This document shows, in pieces, positions 37,452 to 47,624 of a stretch of 64,000 nt of DNA; positions within the stretch are counted from its first letter, which is position 1; each line of letters starts with the position of its first letter. Origin of the DNA: Helicobacter suis (GTDB lineage Bacteria > Campylobacterota > Campylobacteria > Campylobacterales > Helicobacteraceae). Below the pieces are notes generated by a model. That model worked only from the letters and a program-made list of their open reading frames with translations. It had not been told where the DNA came from and did no database searches. Where the stretch lies: assembly GCF_902196125.1 (NCBI RefSeq), contig NZ_CABIKG010000003.1, positions 1 through 64,000 of the forward strand, in the 5' to 3' direction. The position numbers were made by a program, and so were the translations under genes.

Positions 37452-37527
37452 AAAACCTCCTAAATGTAAAAACTTTAAATAAGTGAAAATTCTAGCTTAA
37501 AAACCTTTTTTAAACCCCAAACCATGC

Positions 37528-37608
37528 CTACTTGTGCTCTAAAATATCTGCAATGCGATACAAAAAGTAGATGATCACCAACAGCAAAATCACAACCAAA
37601 TACGACAT
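37528..37608 (-). CDS. 26-residue membrane microprotein (HP0560-like)
   Basis: ATG 37608, with AAGGAG about 5 bases upstream, opens a 26-codon frame: MSYLVVILLLVIIYFLYRIA followed by DILEHK and TAG. It is one hydrophobic helix with a charged tail. H. pylori has a tiny ORF (HP0560) at the same place between acpP and fabG, so the frame is probably real and conserved. It may anchor or regulate a fatty acid synthesis enzyme; that is a guess. Confidence 0.65.
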   Translation of the reverse strand: MSYLVVILLLVIIYFLYRIADILEHK

Positions 37609-37648
37609 CACTTCTCCTTCTTTAGTTTTTTCTTATATAAGCTTTTTA

Positions 37649-38407
37649 TCACATATATAAACCCCCATTTACCTTTAAAACCTCTCCTGTAATGTAGCTA
37701 GACAAATCACTAAGCAAAAATGCCACAGCCCCCGCTACTTCTTGGGGTTGTCCTAGCCGTGCTAGAGGAATCGTTTTTAAATAACTTTCCTTCACTTCTT
37801 CTTTAAGATTAGTCATGTCTGTATCAATAAAACCCGGAGTGATACAATTAAAGCGGATATTGCGCAAAGCCCCCTCGTAAGCAAAAGACTTACTCATGGA
37901 AACAACCCCCCCCTTACTGGCTGCATAGTTTACCTGCCCCATGTTGCCCCGCTCTGCAACCACTGAGGAAATATTAACCACACTCCCAAATCTTTGTTTC
38001 CCCATTACCTTTAAAGCTTCACGACACCCTACAAAAGTAGATTTTAAGTTAGTCTCTAGCACTTGCATGAACTCCTCAGTTTTCATGCGCACGGCTAATT
38101 TATCTAGTACAATCCCTGCATTATTGACTAAATAACTTAAGCCCCCATCAGCTTCTATAATAGTCTTAATCCCCTCTACAAAAGCCTCTTCTTGGCTGAC
38201 ATCAAATTTAATCACACCAGCCCTACCCCCTTGTTGCTCAATCTCTTTTTTCAGATCATCAGCATTCTCAGGGTTGTTACGATAATTAATCCACACCTTT
38301 AGGGGTTGCTTATCCTTATTTGTATAACTAGAGAGTAAAAGGGCAATCGCGCGCCCAATTCCCCTAGTTGCCCCCGTAACTAATACATTATGCCCGCTAA
38401 ATTCCAT
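37649..38407 (-). CDS. fabG: 3-oxoacyl-ACP reductase
   Basis: An NADPH-dependent short-chain reductase of about 252 residues. The cofactor motif is TGATRGIGRAIA, followed by NNAG and the catalytic Ser-Tyr-Lys in NISSVVAERGNMGQVNYAAS with K three residues on. It ends ITGEVLKVNGGLYM. I prefer ATG 38407 over TTG 38416; both follow the rpsU stop closely. Confidence 0.93.
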   Translation of the reverse strand: MEFSGHNVLVTGATRGIGRAIALLLSSYTNKDKQPLKVWINYRNNPENADDLKKEIEQQGGRAGVIKFDVSQEEAFVEGIKTIIEADGGLSYLVNNAGIVLDKLAVRMKTEEFMQVLETNLKSTFVGCREALKVMGKQRFGSVVNISSVVAERGNMGQVNYAASKGGVVSMSKSFAYEGALRNIRFNCITPGFIDTDMTNLKEEVKESYLKTIPLARLGQPQEVAGAVAFLLSDLSSYITGEVLKVNGGLYM

Positions 38408-38416
38408 AACTACCAA

Positions 38417-38629
38417 CTACAGCTTTGACTCATAACGCCTAAGCATATACAAGCGTCTTAAGATTTTCTTTTTTGCATTGATTTTTTGTCTTTTACGCTT
38501 TTCAGTTTTAGATTCAAAGAAACGCCGTGCACGGCACTCAGTTACCACTAAGTTGCGATCAGTTTGTTTTTTAAAACGCCGGTAGGCTTCATCAAAACTA
38601 TCTGTTTCCCTGACTTTAATCCCGGGCAT
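38417..38629 (-). CDS. rpsU: 30S ribosomal protein S21
   Basis: A 70-residue, very basic protein of the small ribosomal subunit that helps mRNA start-site pairing. It contains [16 protein letters not shown] and the Lys/Arg-rich tail typical of bS21. It is first in the run rpsU-fabG-microprotein-acpP-fabF-accA, all on one strand. Confidence 0.93.
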   Translation of the reverse strand: MPGIKVRETDSFDEAYRRFKKQTDRNLVVTECRARRFFESKTEKRKRQKINAKKKILRRLYMLRRYESKL

Positions 38630-38713
38630 GCCATCACCTACTTTCTGTACTCAAATATCCACGATACTAGCAAAATCTTTGTAAATTTAACCTAAAATTT
38701 ACAATAATTTGGC

Positions 38714-38719
38714 TATAAT
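38714..38719 (+). promoter_or_regulatory. -10 element of tRNA-Arg
   Basis: A consensus TATAAT ends 12 bases before the mature tRNA 5' end. The preceding bases (TTTGGC) do not form a clear extended element. Confidence 0.6.
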
Positions 38720-38731
38720 GATCTTTTTTGG

Positions 38732-38808
38732 GTGCTCATAGCTCAGCTGAATAGAGCAACAGGTTGCGGTCCTGTAGGTCGGGGGTTTGAATCCCTCTGA
38801 GCACACCA
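38732..38808 (+). tRNA. tRNA-Arg (anticodon GCG)
   Basis: A 77-nt cloverleaf: acceptor stem GTGCTCA/TGAGCAC with discriminator A and encoded CCA, anticodon stem ACAGG/CCTGT and loop TTGCGGT, giving anticodon GCG for CGC/CGU arginine codons. The T arm is GGGGGTTTGAATCCCTC. Most bacteria use ACG with an inosine for this box. It lies between rpsU (divergent) and gdhA (convergent). Confidence 0.93.
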
Positions 38809-38811
38809 TTT

Positions 38812-40185
<1,374 letters not shown>

Positions 40186-40208
40186 TTACAAAATGGGCAA
40201 CTTGGGCG

Positions 40209-40214
40209 TATAAT
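40209..40214 (+). promoter_or_regulatory. -10 element of prfB
   Basis: TATAAT 32 bases before ATG 40246. The longer frame that starts at 40174 runs through this promoter and is unlikely to be used. Confidence 0.5.
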
Positions 40215-40245
40215 AAAACCAGAACACCAACGATACGGAAATACA

Positions 40246-41358
40246 ATGGACATTTACCAGTATAGCGAATTGCTTAAGGGGCTACAAAACAAATGCCACA
40301 ATATCGCCCAGATCATCAAACCAGAGAATCTAAAAACCCAATTAGAACAAATCACCCAAGAACAAGTTGATCCGGCCTTTTGGCAAGATAAAACACTAGC
40401 CGCGCAAAAAAACCAAGAGAAAATGCGCATAGAGCGGCTTTTACAAACTTATGAACACACTAAGCACACGCTAGAAGAAGCCCTAGAATTATTTGAATTA
40501 ATCCAAGAGGACACCCAAGCACTTACTCAACTCTTTGAGGAAGCGCCTAAATTAGCCGCCCGTGTGCAAAGCATGGAAGTGAGTGTGATGTTAGCCAACG
40601 ATCAAGATAGTATGGATGCGATCGTGAGTATCCAGCCCGGGGTAGGAGGGACAGAGAGTCAAGACTGGGCAAGCATGCTTTATAGAATGTATTTACGCTG
40701 GGCAGAACGCAAGGGTTTTAAAGTAGAGCTTTTAGACTACCAAGAGGGGGAGGAAGCGGGGATTAAGGGGGTGGCTTTTGTGATTCGTGGCGTAAATGTT
40801 TATGGTTACATGAAAAATGAAAATGGAATTCACCGCCTAGTGCGCATGTCGCCCTTTAATGCTAATGGCAAACGGCATACCAGTTTTGCTAGTGTACAGG
40901 TAAGCCCAGAAGTTGATGATGATATTAATATTGTAATTGAGGAGAAGGATATTCGCGTTGATACTTACCGCGCAAGTGGAGCAGGTGGGCAACATGTTAA
41001 CAAGACTGAATCAGCAATCCGTATCACGCATTTTGCTACCGGTATTGTGGTGCAATGCCAAAACGATCGCAGCCAACATAAAAATAAAGCTATGGCCTTG
41101 AAAATGCTTAAATCTAAACTTTACGAGTTAGAGTTGTGCAAACAACGAGAAGCTAGCAATATGGAGGAGAAAAGCGATATTGGTTGGGGACACCAGATTA
41201 GAAGTTATGTATTAGCTCCCTACCAGCAGATTAAAGATGCCCGTAGTGAGATTGCTTATAGCAATGTAGGGGCTATTTTAGACGGGGATTTAGACACGCT
41301 TATGGAAGATGTTTTAGTTAGTAGAGCTAAGCCTAATACCTTTGTACCTATAGTTTAG
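40246..41358 (+). CDS. prfB: Peptide chain release factor 2
   Basis: A factor of about 370 residues that reads UGA/UAA stop codons. The tripeptide SPF ([18 protein letters not shown]) identifies RF2 rather than RF1, and GGQ is in [15 protein letters not shown]. The frame is continuous: the programmed +1 frameshift near codon 25 known from E. coli is absent. ATG 40246 ([10 protein letters not shown]) is preferred on promoter position. Confidence 0.93.
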   Translation: MDIYQYSELLKGLQNKCHNIAQIIKPENLKTQLEQITQEQVDPAFWQDKTLAAQKNQEKMRIERLLQTYEHTKHTLEEALELFELIQEDTQALTQLFEEAPKLAARVQSMEVSVMLANDQDSMDAIVSIQPGVGGTESQDWASMLYRMYLRWAERKGFKVELLDYQEGEEAGIKGVAFVIRGVNVYGYMKNENGIHRLVRMSPFNANGKRHTSFASVQVSPEVDDDINIVIEEKDIRVDTYRASGAGGQHVNKTESAIRITHFATGIVVQCQNDRSQHKNKAMALKMLKSKLYELELCKQREASNMEEKSDIGWGHQIRSYVLAPYQQIKDARSEIAYSNVGAILDGDLDTLMEDVLVSRAKPNTFVPIV

Positions 41359-41395
41359 CTATGCCTATCTTAGCCCATATTTTTAAGTTAGTTCA

Positions 41396-41404
41396 TGTTA
41401 AAAT
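41396..41404 (+). promoter_or_regulatory. Extended -10 promoter of rplY operon
   Basis: TGTTAAAAT is an extended -10 element 34 bases before ATG 41438. It is almost identical to the element before hsdM, including the following GCGCG. Confidence 0.5.
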
Positions 41405-41437
41405 GCGCGTTTATTTTATTTTGCTTGGAGAGTGGAC

Positions 41438-41974
41438 ATGTTAGAAGGTGAAATAAGGGGCGAGCTTAGCAAATCAGAGCGCAAGGCTGTAAGAAAGCAG
41501 GGAATGTTACTAGCTAATCTTTATGGTAGAGAAACCCCCAATGTATATGCAACATTTAAGATCAATGATTTTATCCGCTTTGTCAAACATAAACCTAATT
41601 TAGATTTCACGGTTAAAATTGGTCAAAACGCCTATAATGTGGTGATTCAATCCTATCAAAAAGATCCAATCAGCAATACGCTTATGCATGTAGATCTCAT
41701 GGTTTTATACAAGGGGGTTAAATCCAAGTTTTATATTCCTGTTAAAACCCACGGGGTTGCTGTTGGCATTAAGAATAAGGGTATTTTAATGCTTTCTAAA
41801 CACCGTATCCATGTAGAATGTACCCCAGAAAATCTAATTTCTGAAATTGATTTAGATGTTAGCAATTTAGATGTAGGGGACGCTATTTTGATGCGCGATC
41901 TAAAAATTCCTGCTAGTGTTAAAGTTTTAGAAAATCCCAATAACGCTGTTGTCGGGGTCATTAAGGCTAAGTAA
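41438..41974 (+). CDS. rplY: 50S ribosomal protein L25 (Ctc type)
   Basis: A 178-residue two-domain L25/Ctc protein that binds 5S rRNA. It starts MLEGEIRGELSKSERKAVRK, has VYATFKINDFIRFV and ends with the beta-rich Ctc domain (IHVECTPENLISEIDLDVSN). GGAG lies 7 bases before ATG 41438, favouring it over GTG 41432. It is first in the operon rplY-pth-lptF-like. Confidence 0.92.
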   Translation: MLEGEIRGELSKSERKAVRKQGMLLANLYGRETPNVYATFKINDFIRFVKHKPNLDFTVKIGQNAYNVVIQSYQKDPISNTLMHVDLMVLYKGVKSKFYIPVKTHGVAVGIKNKGILMLSKHRIHVECTPENLISEIDLDVSNLDVGDAILMRDLKIPASVKVLENPNNAVVGVIKAK

Positions 41975-42528
41975 TGTTACTTGTGGGACTGGGTAATCCC
42001 ACACCTACCTATGCCCACACCCGCCACAATGTGGGGTTTGACATCTTAGACTTGCTAGCACAAGATTTAGGGGTGCACTTCATACACAAGGTACAATATT
42101 GTGGCGATTATGCTAGGGTGGGTTTAACCCACCTACTCAAGCCCACTACTTATATGAATTTATCAGGTCAGGCTTTAAGAGCGTTTTTAAACCACCATAA
42201 ACCCCGATCTATTTTAATTATCCATGATGATTTAGACCTGCCTTTAGGGACTTTGCGCTTTAAAGCCAAAGGAGGGCATGGAGGGCATAATGGGTTAAAA
42301 TCTATCATGCAACACTGCTTACAACCTTTTTATAAAATGAAGATCGGGATTGGCCGCACGCAGCAAAACACACGCGATGCCACTATCTCTTATGTCTTGC
42401 AACGCTTTTTAGCACAAGAAGAGCCACTTAAACAAGAAATTTTTACCCACGCTAAACAAGCCCTTTTATTTTATATCAAGACTCAAGATTTTACAGCCAT
42501 GCAAAACCAATTCACCCGCAACACATGA
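41974..42528 (+). CDS. pth: Peptidyl-tRNA hydrolase
   Basis: A 184-residue enzyme that frees tRNA from dropped peptides. LVGLGNPTPTYAHTRHNVGF carries the catalytic His; KPTTYMNLSGQA, HDDLDLPLGTLRFKAKGGHG and HNGLKSI follow. The ATG overlaps the rplY stop (TAATG). Confidence 0.94.
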   Translation: MLLVGLGNPTPTYAHTRHNVGFDILDLLAQDLGVHFIHKVQYCGDYARVGLTHLLKPTTYMNLSGQALRAFLNHHKPRSILIIHDDLDLPLGTLRFKAKGGHGGHNGLKSIMQHCLQPFYKMKIGIGRTQQNTRDATISYVLQRFLAQEEPLKQEIFTHAKQALLFYIKTQDFTAMQNQFTRNT

Positions 42529-43592
42529 GATTGTGGGTATTTGTAGGGTCTTATTACGCTAAATACTGCCTAATTATCTTACTTGCTTTAGAATTTTTCT
42601 TTCTAGGCATTGATAGCCTCCAGTATGCTGAAAAATTCCCCAGCGCAGCTAATCTTATCTTGCTATTTTTTGTCTACGATGGGCTTTATGCGATCAATTA
42701 TACTTTGCCCATTTCTTTACTCTTAGGTTTAGTGCTTTTCTACACCGCTTTTATCCGCTCTAACCAATACACCGCTTTACTCTCCATTGGCTATTCAATT
42801 AAGCAAATTTTAAAGCCCATGCTCTGGATTAATGCTCTATGTATCCTCATTTATGTAGGGCTAAATGCCACCCCCTTTGTTTATATGCAAGAAAAAGCAC
42901 AATCTATTATTTATAAAGACAATACAAATAGCATTTCTGAAAATTTATTAGTAAAATATAACAACGATTATATTTACTTTGGCAAGATCAACCCCTTATT
43001 ACAAAACGCGCAAAATGTTAAAATTTTCATGCTAAAGGATAACCAACTCAATACTTTTGCTCAGGCTCCAAGCGCTTCTTTTGAAGGGAAATTTTGGGTT
43101 TTACACAGCGTTACTCTCTCTACTTTACCCACCCCTTTACTTTTAGGTAAGAAAGGATTATCTGTACAAAAACTCCCCCTACTTAAAACCCTTAAGGGTT
43201 TTCGCCCTAAAGTGCTAGATACGATTTATCAAAATAAACCCGCTGTTTCTATTACAGATGCTTTTCGCTCTTTACATGTGCTTTATCGCCAAAAAGCAGA
43301 CACTAAAAAAATTCGGGGGTTTTTATATGTCTCTATCTTTTTGCCATTTTTTGTACCCCTCACAGCTATTTTAATTGCCTACTATACGCCTAATCTAGCG
43401 CGTTATGAAAATCTCGCGCTTTTGAGCTTAAAATTTATCCTGCTTTCTCTTATTCTTTGGGGGCTTTTCTTTGCTATGGGAAAATTTAGTATCTCAGGTG
43501 TGTTTTTACCAGAAGTGGGGGTTTTAGCGCCATTTATCATTCTAGTGGGGGTTAGTTTTTACCACTACACTAGACTTAACAAACGGCTGTAA
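42525..43592 (+). CDS. LptF/LptG-family LPS export permease
   Basis: A 355-residue inner-membrane protein of the YjgP/YjgQ family, which moves LPS from the inner membrane with LptB. Hydrophobic segments lie at about 12-30, 55-75, 95-120 and three at 265-350, with a periplasmic beta-jellyroll-like domain between. RSNQYTALLSIGYSIKQIL is the cytoplasmic coupling block. It overlaps pth by 4 nt, matching HP1496-HP1498. The 3' end overlaps the convergent trpA by 17 nt. Confidence 0.82.
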   Translation: MRLWVFVGSYYAKYCLIILLALEFFFLGIDSLQYAEKFPSAANLILLFFVYDGLYAINYTLPISLLLGLVLFYTAFIRSNQYTALLSIGYSIKQILKPMLWINALCILIYVGLNATPFVYMQEKAQSIIYKDNTNSISENLLVKYNNDYIYFGKINPLLQNAQNVKIFMLKDNQLNTFAQAPSASFEGKFWVLHSVTLSTLPTPLLLGKKGLSVQKLPLLKTLKGFRPKVLDTIYQNKPAVSITDAFRSLHVLYRQKADTKKIRGFLYVSIFLPFFVPLTAILIAYYTPNLARYENLALLSLKFILLSLILWGLFFAMGKFSISGVFLPEVGVLAPFIILVGVSFYHYTRLNKRL

Positions 43593-44358
43593 GCATGATC
43601 TTACTAAAGCGTTGTAGCTCTGTTAACATGCTTGAGGAATGTAGATGTTTTTCTATAATCTGCACCACAGCCGAGCCACAGATAACCCCATCTGCGCCTA
43701 TAGCTAGCGCCTTTTGTAAGTGATCTGGCTTAGAAATCCCAAATCCTAATAAACAGGGTACATTGCTATATTGCTTTAAAGTACAAATCACTTCTCTAGC
43801 TTCTTCTCCTAAAACCTGTTTAGCCCCCGTAACCCCCGCACGAGCTAATACATAAATATAGGCATGACTAAGCGTAGCGATGCGTTTCAAATCTACTTTT
43901 TTAGTGTGTGGGGCGGCAATAAAGACCGGGCTAATCTGGTATTTATATGCCGCTTCTAAAAAAGTCTGACTCTCTATTAAGGGTATATCAGCAACAAGTA
44001 CGCTATCTACCCCACTCTCAAAACAAGCGCGATAAAAGTTTTCAATCCCAAAATGATAAACTAAATTAGCATACACTAATAGACCAATAGGGATTTTAGA
44101 GTCATAATTACGGATTTGAGAAAGCCAATTAAAATTAGAGCGCATATCTACACCTGCTTTTAATGCTCGCAAATGGCTAGCTTGAATCACCACCCCATCA
44201 GCCATTGGATCAGAAAAAGCAAAACCTAACTCTAATGCATCAGCTCCCACATCTATTAAAGTTTTGACAATTTCAAAACTAAGAGCGTAACTAGGATCGC
44301 CTGACATCACAAAGGGCACAAAAATACCCCGTTTATTAAAAATTTCTGTATATCTCAT
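43576..44358 (-). CDS. trpA: Tryptophan synthase alpha chain
   Basis: A 260-residue TIM-barrel subunit that cleaves indole-3-glycerol phosphate. Catalytic Glu is in ALELGFAFSDPMADGVVIQ and Asp in VLVADIPLIES; the phosphate loop is in LLGFGISKPDHL. No trpB or other trp gene lies beside it; it follows gatC by 12 bases, so it depends on a trp operon elsewhere. It overlaps the lptF-like gene tail to tail. Confidence 0.91.
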   Translation of the reverse strand: MRYTEIFNKRGIFVPFVMSGDPSYALSFEIVKTLIDVGADALELGFAFSDPMADGVVIQASHLRALKAGVDMRSNFNWLSQIRNYDSKIPIGLLVYANLVYHFGIENFYRACFESGVDSVLVADIPLIESQTFLEAAYKYQISPVFIAAPHTKKVDLKRIATLSHAYIYVLARAGVTGAKQVLGEEAREVICTLKQYSNVPCLLGFGISKPDHLQKALAIGADGVICGSAVVQIIEKHLHSSSMLTELQRFSKIMLTAVC

Positions 44359-44370
44359 TTTGTTAAGCCC

Positions 44371-44655
44371 TTAAGTCTCAATGATCTTAGGGACATTAAA
44401 ATAACCTTCCTGAGATTGGGGGGCTTGTTTTAAAATGGCCTGTGAAACACTGCTATTATGCACAGCACAATCTTCTCTAAGAGGGGTGTTTTCTTGCTTA
44501 AGATCGCCCACTTCCTCCAAATCCATCGTGTTAAGATTTTGTACAAAATCTAACACTTCCTCTAAATGCGCTTTTAACTTATCTTGCTCAAAACTTTCTA
44601 TCTCTAACATAGAAAGATCAGCTAACTTTTCTAAAAGAGTGTCATTAATTTCCAT
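44371..44655 (-). CDS. gatC: Asp/Glu-tRNA amidotransferase subunit C
   Basis: A 94-residue subunit of the GatCAB complex, which makes Gln-tRNA and Asn-tRNA by transamidation. LEKLADLSMLEIESFEQDKL-like N-terminus (LLEKLADLSMLEIESFEQDK) and the C-terminal FNVPKIIET are family features. AAGGAA precedes the ATG. It lies 32 bases after the wbpA-like gene on the same strand. Confidence 0.92.
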   Translation of the reverse strand: MEINDTLLEKLADLSMLEIESFEQDKLKAHLEEVLDFVQNLNTMDLEEVGDLKQENTPLREDCAVHNSSVSQAILKQAPQSQEGYFNVPKIIET

Positions 44656-44687
44656 TACATTCCTTTTTATTAGGATTGTAACATATT

Positions 44688-45953
44688 CTAGGGTGTGTAA
44701 AGTATAACTGGGGGAGGCGGGTTAAAAAAGCGTTTTAAATCATAGATAAAACCTTGAGGCAAGAGAATAGAGGGGATTTTTATATTTCTAAAAACACCAT
44801 GCCCTATTACTAAAATAATGGCATGGTAGGTGGGGGTTTTGGGGAGTTGCTCTAAAAGCGAAGTTTGATACAGCTCTTCAAGGGCTTTAGAATCAATGAG
44901 AGGATCAAAAAGGGCTACACAGCATCCAAAGGATTCTAATTCTTGTTTTAAAAGCAAACTTTGTGTGTTGCGCAAGTCATTACAGTTTTCTTTAAAACTC
45001 ACCCCTAAGAGTAAAATTGAAGCCCCTTGTATGGGTAGTTTATGGGTATTGAGTAATTGGGTGATCTTAGAGGCAATAAAGCTTGGCATGGTGTTATTAA
45101 TTTGTCTAGTTGTTTGGATTAAAACCGGATCATAATCTAGCTGTTTGGCTAGAAATGCTAAGTAATACGAATCAATACCAATACAATGCCCGCCCACAAA
45201 ACCCGGGCTAAAGGGTAAAAAATTCCATTTTGTCTTACAGGCATCTAAAACTTCATAAAGAGGAATATTAAGCCGGGCTAATAACATCGCCATGTCATTT
45301 ACAAAGGCGATGTTTAAATCTCTTTGTGTGTTTTCTAAAATCTTAGCACTCTCGGCTATTTCTATAGAGCTGGTAAGATAGGTGGGTGCGATGTGGCTAT
45401 AAAGCCAATCTACATAGCGCGCGCTTTCTGGCGTACTCCCAGAGGTGAGTTTAACAATCGTATTAAAGGGTCTTTTTTCTCCAACATTGATTCGCTCAGG
45501 GGAATAGCCGATAAAAAAATCTTGGTTATATACAAGTTTACTCGCTTGTTCTAATAAGGGAGCGCAAAAATTTTGTGTACAGGTGGGGTAAGTCGTGGAT
45601 TCATAAATAACAAGCCCAGATGGGCGCAAAAGAGAGCCTGCAAGTATAGAGGCGCTTTGGAGTTTAGATAAATCGGGCTGGTTATTTGCATCTATGGGCG
45701 TTGGCATGGCAATAATAAAAACATCTACCCCTTCTAAATCATAAGGATTATTTGTAAAATGCAAAAGGGGGGCTTTTGTAAAATCTATGGGGGCTATTTC
45801 TTGGTTGTAATCATGGTGGTTAGATAATTCGCAGATTCGCTTATAAGAAATATCATAGCCGATTGTTTTAAAATGCGCCCCAAAGGCTAAGGCTAAGGGT
45901 AATCCAACATAGCCCAAACCCAAAATGGCCAAAGTGGGGTTATTTTTAAACAT
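44688..45953 (-). CDS. wbpA: UDP-N-acetylglucosamine 6-dehydrogenase, WbpA-like
   Basis: A nucleotide-sugar dehydrogenase of about 421 residues oxidising C6 of UDP-GlcNAc to the uronic acid. The NAD site is LAILGLGYVGLPLALAFG; VYESTTYPTCTQ-like (VIYESTTYPTCTQ), FIGYSPERINVGE and the catalytic Cys in FSPGFVGGHCIGIDSYYL are present. ATG 45953 overlaps the wbpE stop by 8 nt and is preferred over TTG 45971. First enzyme of the diacetamido-uronic acid route, last gene of the run wbpI-B-D-E-A. Confidence 0.87.
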   Translation of the reverse strand: MFKNNPTLAILGLGYVGLPLALAFGAHFKTIGYDISYKRICELSNHHDYNQEIAPIDFTKAPLLHFTNNPYDLEGVDVFIIAMPTPIDANNQPDLSKLQSASILAGSLLRPSGLVIYESTTYPTCTQNFCAPLLEQASKLVYNQDFFIGYSPERINVGEKRPFNTIVKLTSGSTPESARYVDWLYSHIAPTYLTSSIEIAESAKILENTQRDLNIAFVNDMAMLLARLNIPLYEVLDACKTKWNFLPFSPGFVGGHCIGIDSYYLAFLAKQLDYDPVLIQTTRQINNTMPSFIASKITQLLNTHKLPIQGASILLLGVSFKENCNDLRNTQSLLLKQELESFGCCVALFDPLIDSKALEELYQTSLLEQLPKTPTYHAIILVIGHGVFRNIKIPSILLPQGFIYDLKRFFNPPPPVILYTP

Positions 45954-47046
45954 GGGCGATGATTTGGACAACTTTTTCTAAATCTTGCATGCTTAAACTT
46001 GTATTTAGCGGTAGGCTTAAAATGTGTTTTGAAACCTTTAGGGCATTGGGGAAGGCTGAGGGGGGATAACCTAAGTGTTTGAGCGCTTCTTGGTGGTGGA
46101 GGGGTTTTGGGTAGTGGATAGCTACAGAAATTCCTGCTTGCTTGAGTTTTGTAACTAACTCATCTCGTTTAGGGTGCAAAATGGGGTATTGAGAATAGAT
46201 ATTTTGGCGGGTGTTGTGTTTTGTGTGGATTGTATCTAGGGGTAGTTGTAAATTTAAAGGGCTTAAAAGAGTGTGATAAATCTGAGCTAAGGCGCGCAGA
46301 CGCTTTAGATGTGTGCTGTAATACTTAAGTTTAACCTTTAATACGCTAGCCTGCAGGGCATCTAATCTAGCATTAAGACCTAAATAAATGTGGTTATATT
46401 TTTGGCTTTGGCCATGTACGCGCAAAGCTTTAAGCTTAGTATATAAATTAACATCATTACAAAATATAGCCCCCCCATCGCCATAACACCCTAAAGGCTT
46501 AGTAGGAAAAAAGCTAGTGGTTAAAATATCCGGTGTATCATTAGTAGCGCTATGATAGGGGGCTAAAAAACTCTGGGCGCAGTCTTCAATCACCACTAAA
46601 TTATGATCTTTTGCAAGCGCCTTTAAAGCATAGCGATCACTAGCTAGTCCAAAAAGACTTAAAGGGAGAATGGCTTTTGTCTTTGGGGTAATTGCCTTTT
46701 CTGTGGCTTTTAAATCTAAGTGATAAGTACGCAAATTAATATCTACTAAAACCGGTTTAGCCCCTATTAGGCATAACATTTCTGCAGCTGCAATAAAACC
46801 AAAAGCAGGGGTGATCACCTCATCTTTATAGCCAATGCCACAGGCTAAAATGGCCAAAAGTAAACTAGCACTCCCACTAGAAGTGCCTAGTACAAATTTA
46901 AACCCAGATTTATTAGCTAATTCTTGTTCTAGTTCCTCTACAACATTCCCTAAAATATAGCGCCCACTTCTAGCACACAGCAAAAGCGCGTTTTCAATTT
47001 CTATTGCATGTTCTTGGTGTAAGTCTGCTAGATTATACAGATCCAT
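45946..47046 (-). CDS. wbpE: UDP-sugar 3-aminotransferase, WbpE-like (DegT family)
   Basis: A 366-residue PLP-dependent aminotransferase that aminates the 3-keto sugar made by WbpB. Blocks are LGTSSGSASLLLAILACGIG, ITPAFGFIAAAE, VIEDCAQSF and the PLP-binding Lys in TSFFPTKPLGCYGDGGAIF; LNARLDALQASVL follows. It is coupled to the acetyltransferase gene by a shared base region at 47046. Confidence 0.87.
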   Translation of the reverse strand: MDLYNLADLHQEHAIEIENALLLCARSGRYILGNVVEELEQELANKSGFKFVLGTSSGSASLLLAILACGIGYKDEVITPAFGFIAAAEMLCLIGAKPVLVDINLRTYHLDLKATEKAITPKTKAILPLSLFGLASDRYALKALAKDHNLVVIEDCAQSFLAPYHSATNDTPDILTTSFFPTKPLGCYGDGGAIFCNDVNLYTKLKALRVHGQSQKYNHIYLGLNARLDALQASVLKVKLKYYSTHLKRLRALAQIYHTLLSPLNLQLPLDTIHTKHNTRQNIYSQYPILHPKRDELVTKLKQAGISVAIHYPKPLHHQEALKHLGYPPSAFPNALKVSKHILSLPLNTSLSMQDLEKVVQIIAHV

Positions 47047-47624
47047 TAGAGTAAGCGTACTTGGTTATTTTCTAACACATAAATAGAGCCATCTAAGCTA
47101 TCTATTGCCCGGTTATTTTTAAAAACTAAGGGGTTGAGTGCTTTATCTATAAAGCGAACAAAGCGCCCGGGGTTACCCTTAATCATTGCAAAATCCGGTA
47201 CATCTCTAGTTACTACACTCCCGGCTGCTACAAAGGCATAAGCCCCAATACAAATCCCGCATAAAATTGTCGCATTAGCCCCGATACTACAACCTGTTTT
47301 TAGGCGTGTGCGTAAAAACTCTGAACGCTTAGTTTTAATAAAACTTCTAGGTTTTAAAACATTGGTAAAAACCACACTAGGCCCAATAAAAACAAAATCC
47401 TCACACTCCACCCCCTCATGCAAACTCACATTATTTTGGATTTTACAGCCCTGCCCGATACGCACTCTAGGTCCAATCACACAATTTTGCCCCACACTCA
47501 CATTTTTACCCAGATAGCTTTCCTCTAGGAGGTGGCAAAAGTGCCAGATTTTAACCCCCTCTTGGATACAAACGCGCGCATCAATATAAGTAGAAGGGTG
47601 GATACTAGCGCTAGGGTGAATCAA
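47046..47624 (-). CDS. wbpD: UDP-sugar 3-N-acetyltransferase, WbpD-like
   Basis: A 192-residue left-handed beta-helix acetyltransferase. Hexapeptide repeats run from IHPSASIHPSTYIDARV through GKNVSVGQNCVIGPRVRIG and IGANATILCGICIGAYAFVA; the block FTNVLKPRSF marks the WbpD group. It acetylates the amine placed by WbpE. It overlaps wbpB by 4 nt (ATGA). Confidence 0.87.
   Translation of the reverse strand: MIHPSASIHPSTYIDARVCIQEGVKIWHFCHLLEESYLGKNVSVGQNCVIGPRVRIGQGCKIQNNVSLHEGVECEDFVFIGPSVVFTNVLKPRSFIKTKRSEFLRTRLKTGCSIGANATILCGICIGAYAFVAAGSVVTRDVPDFAMIKGNPGRFVRFIDKALNPLVFKNNRAIDSLDGSIYVLENNQVRLL

Noticed and set aside
37030-37482. 150-codon plus-strand frame over acpP/fabF starts
   Set aside because: Overlaps two firm genes; Ser/Thr/Ile-rich antisense composition.
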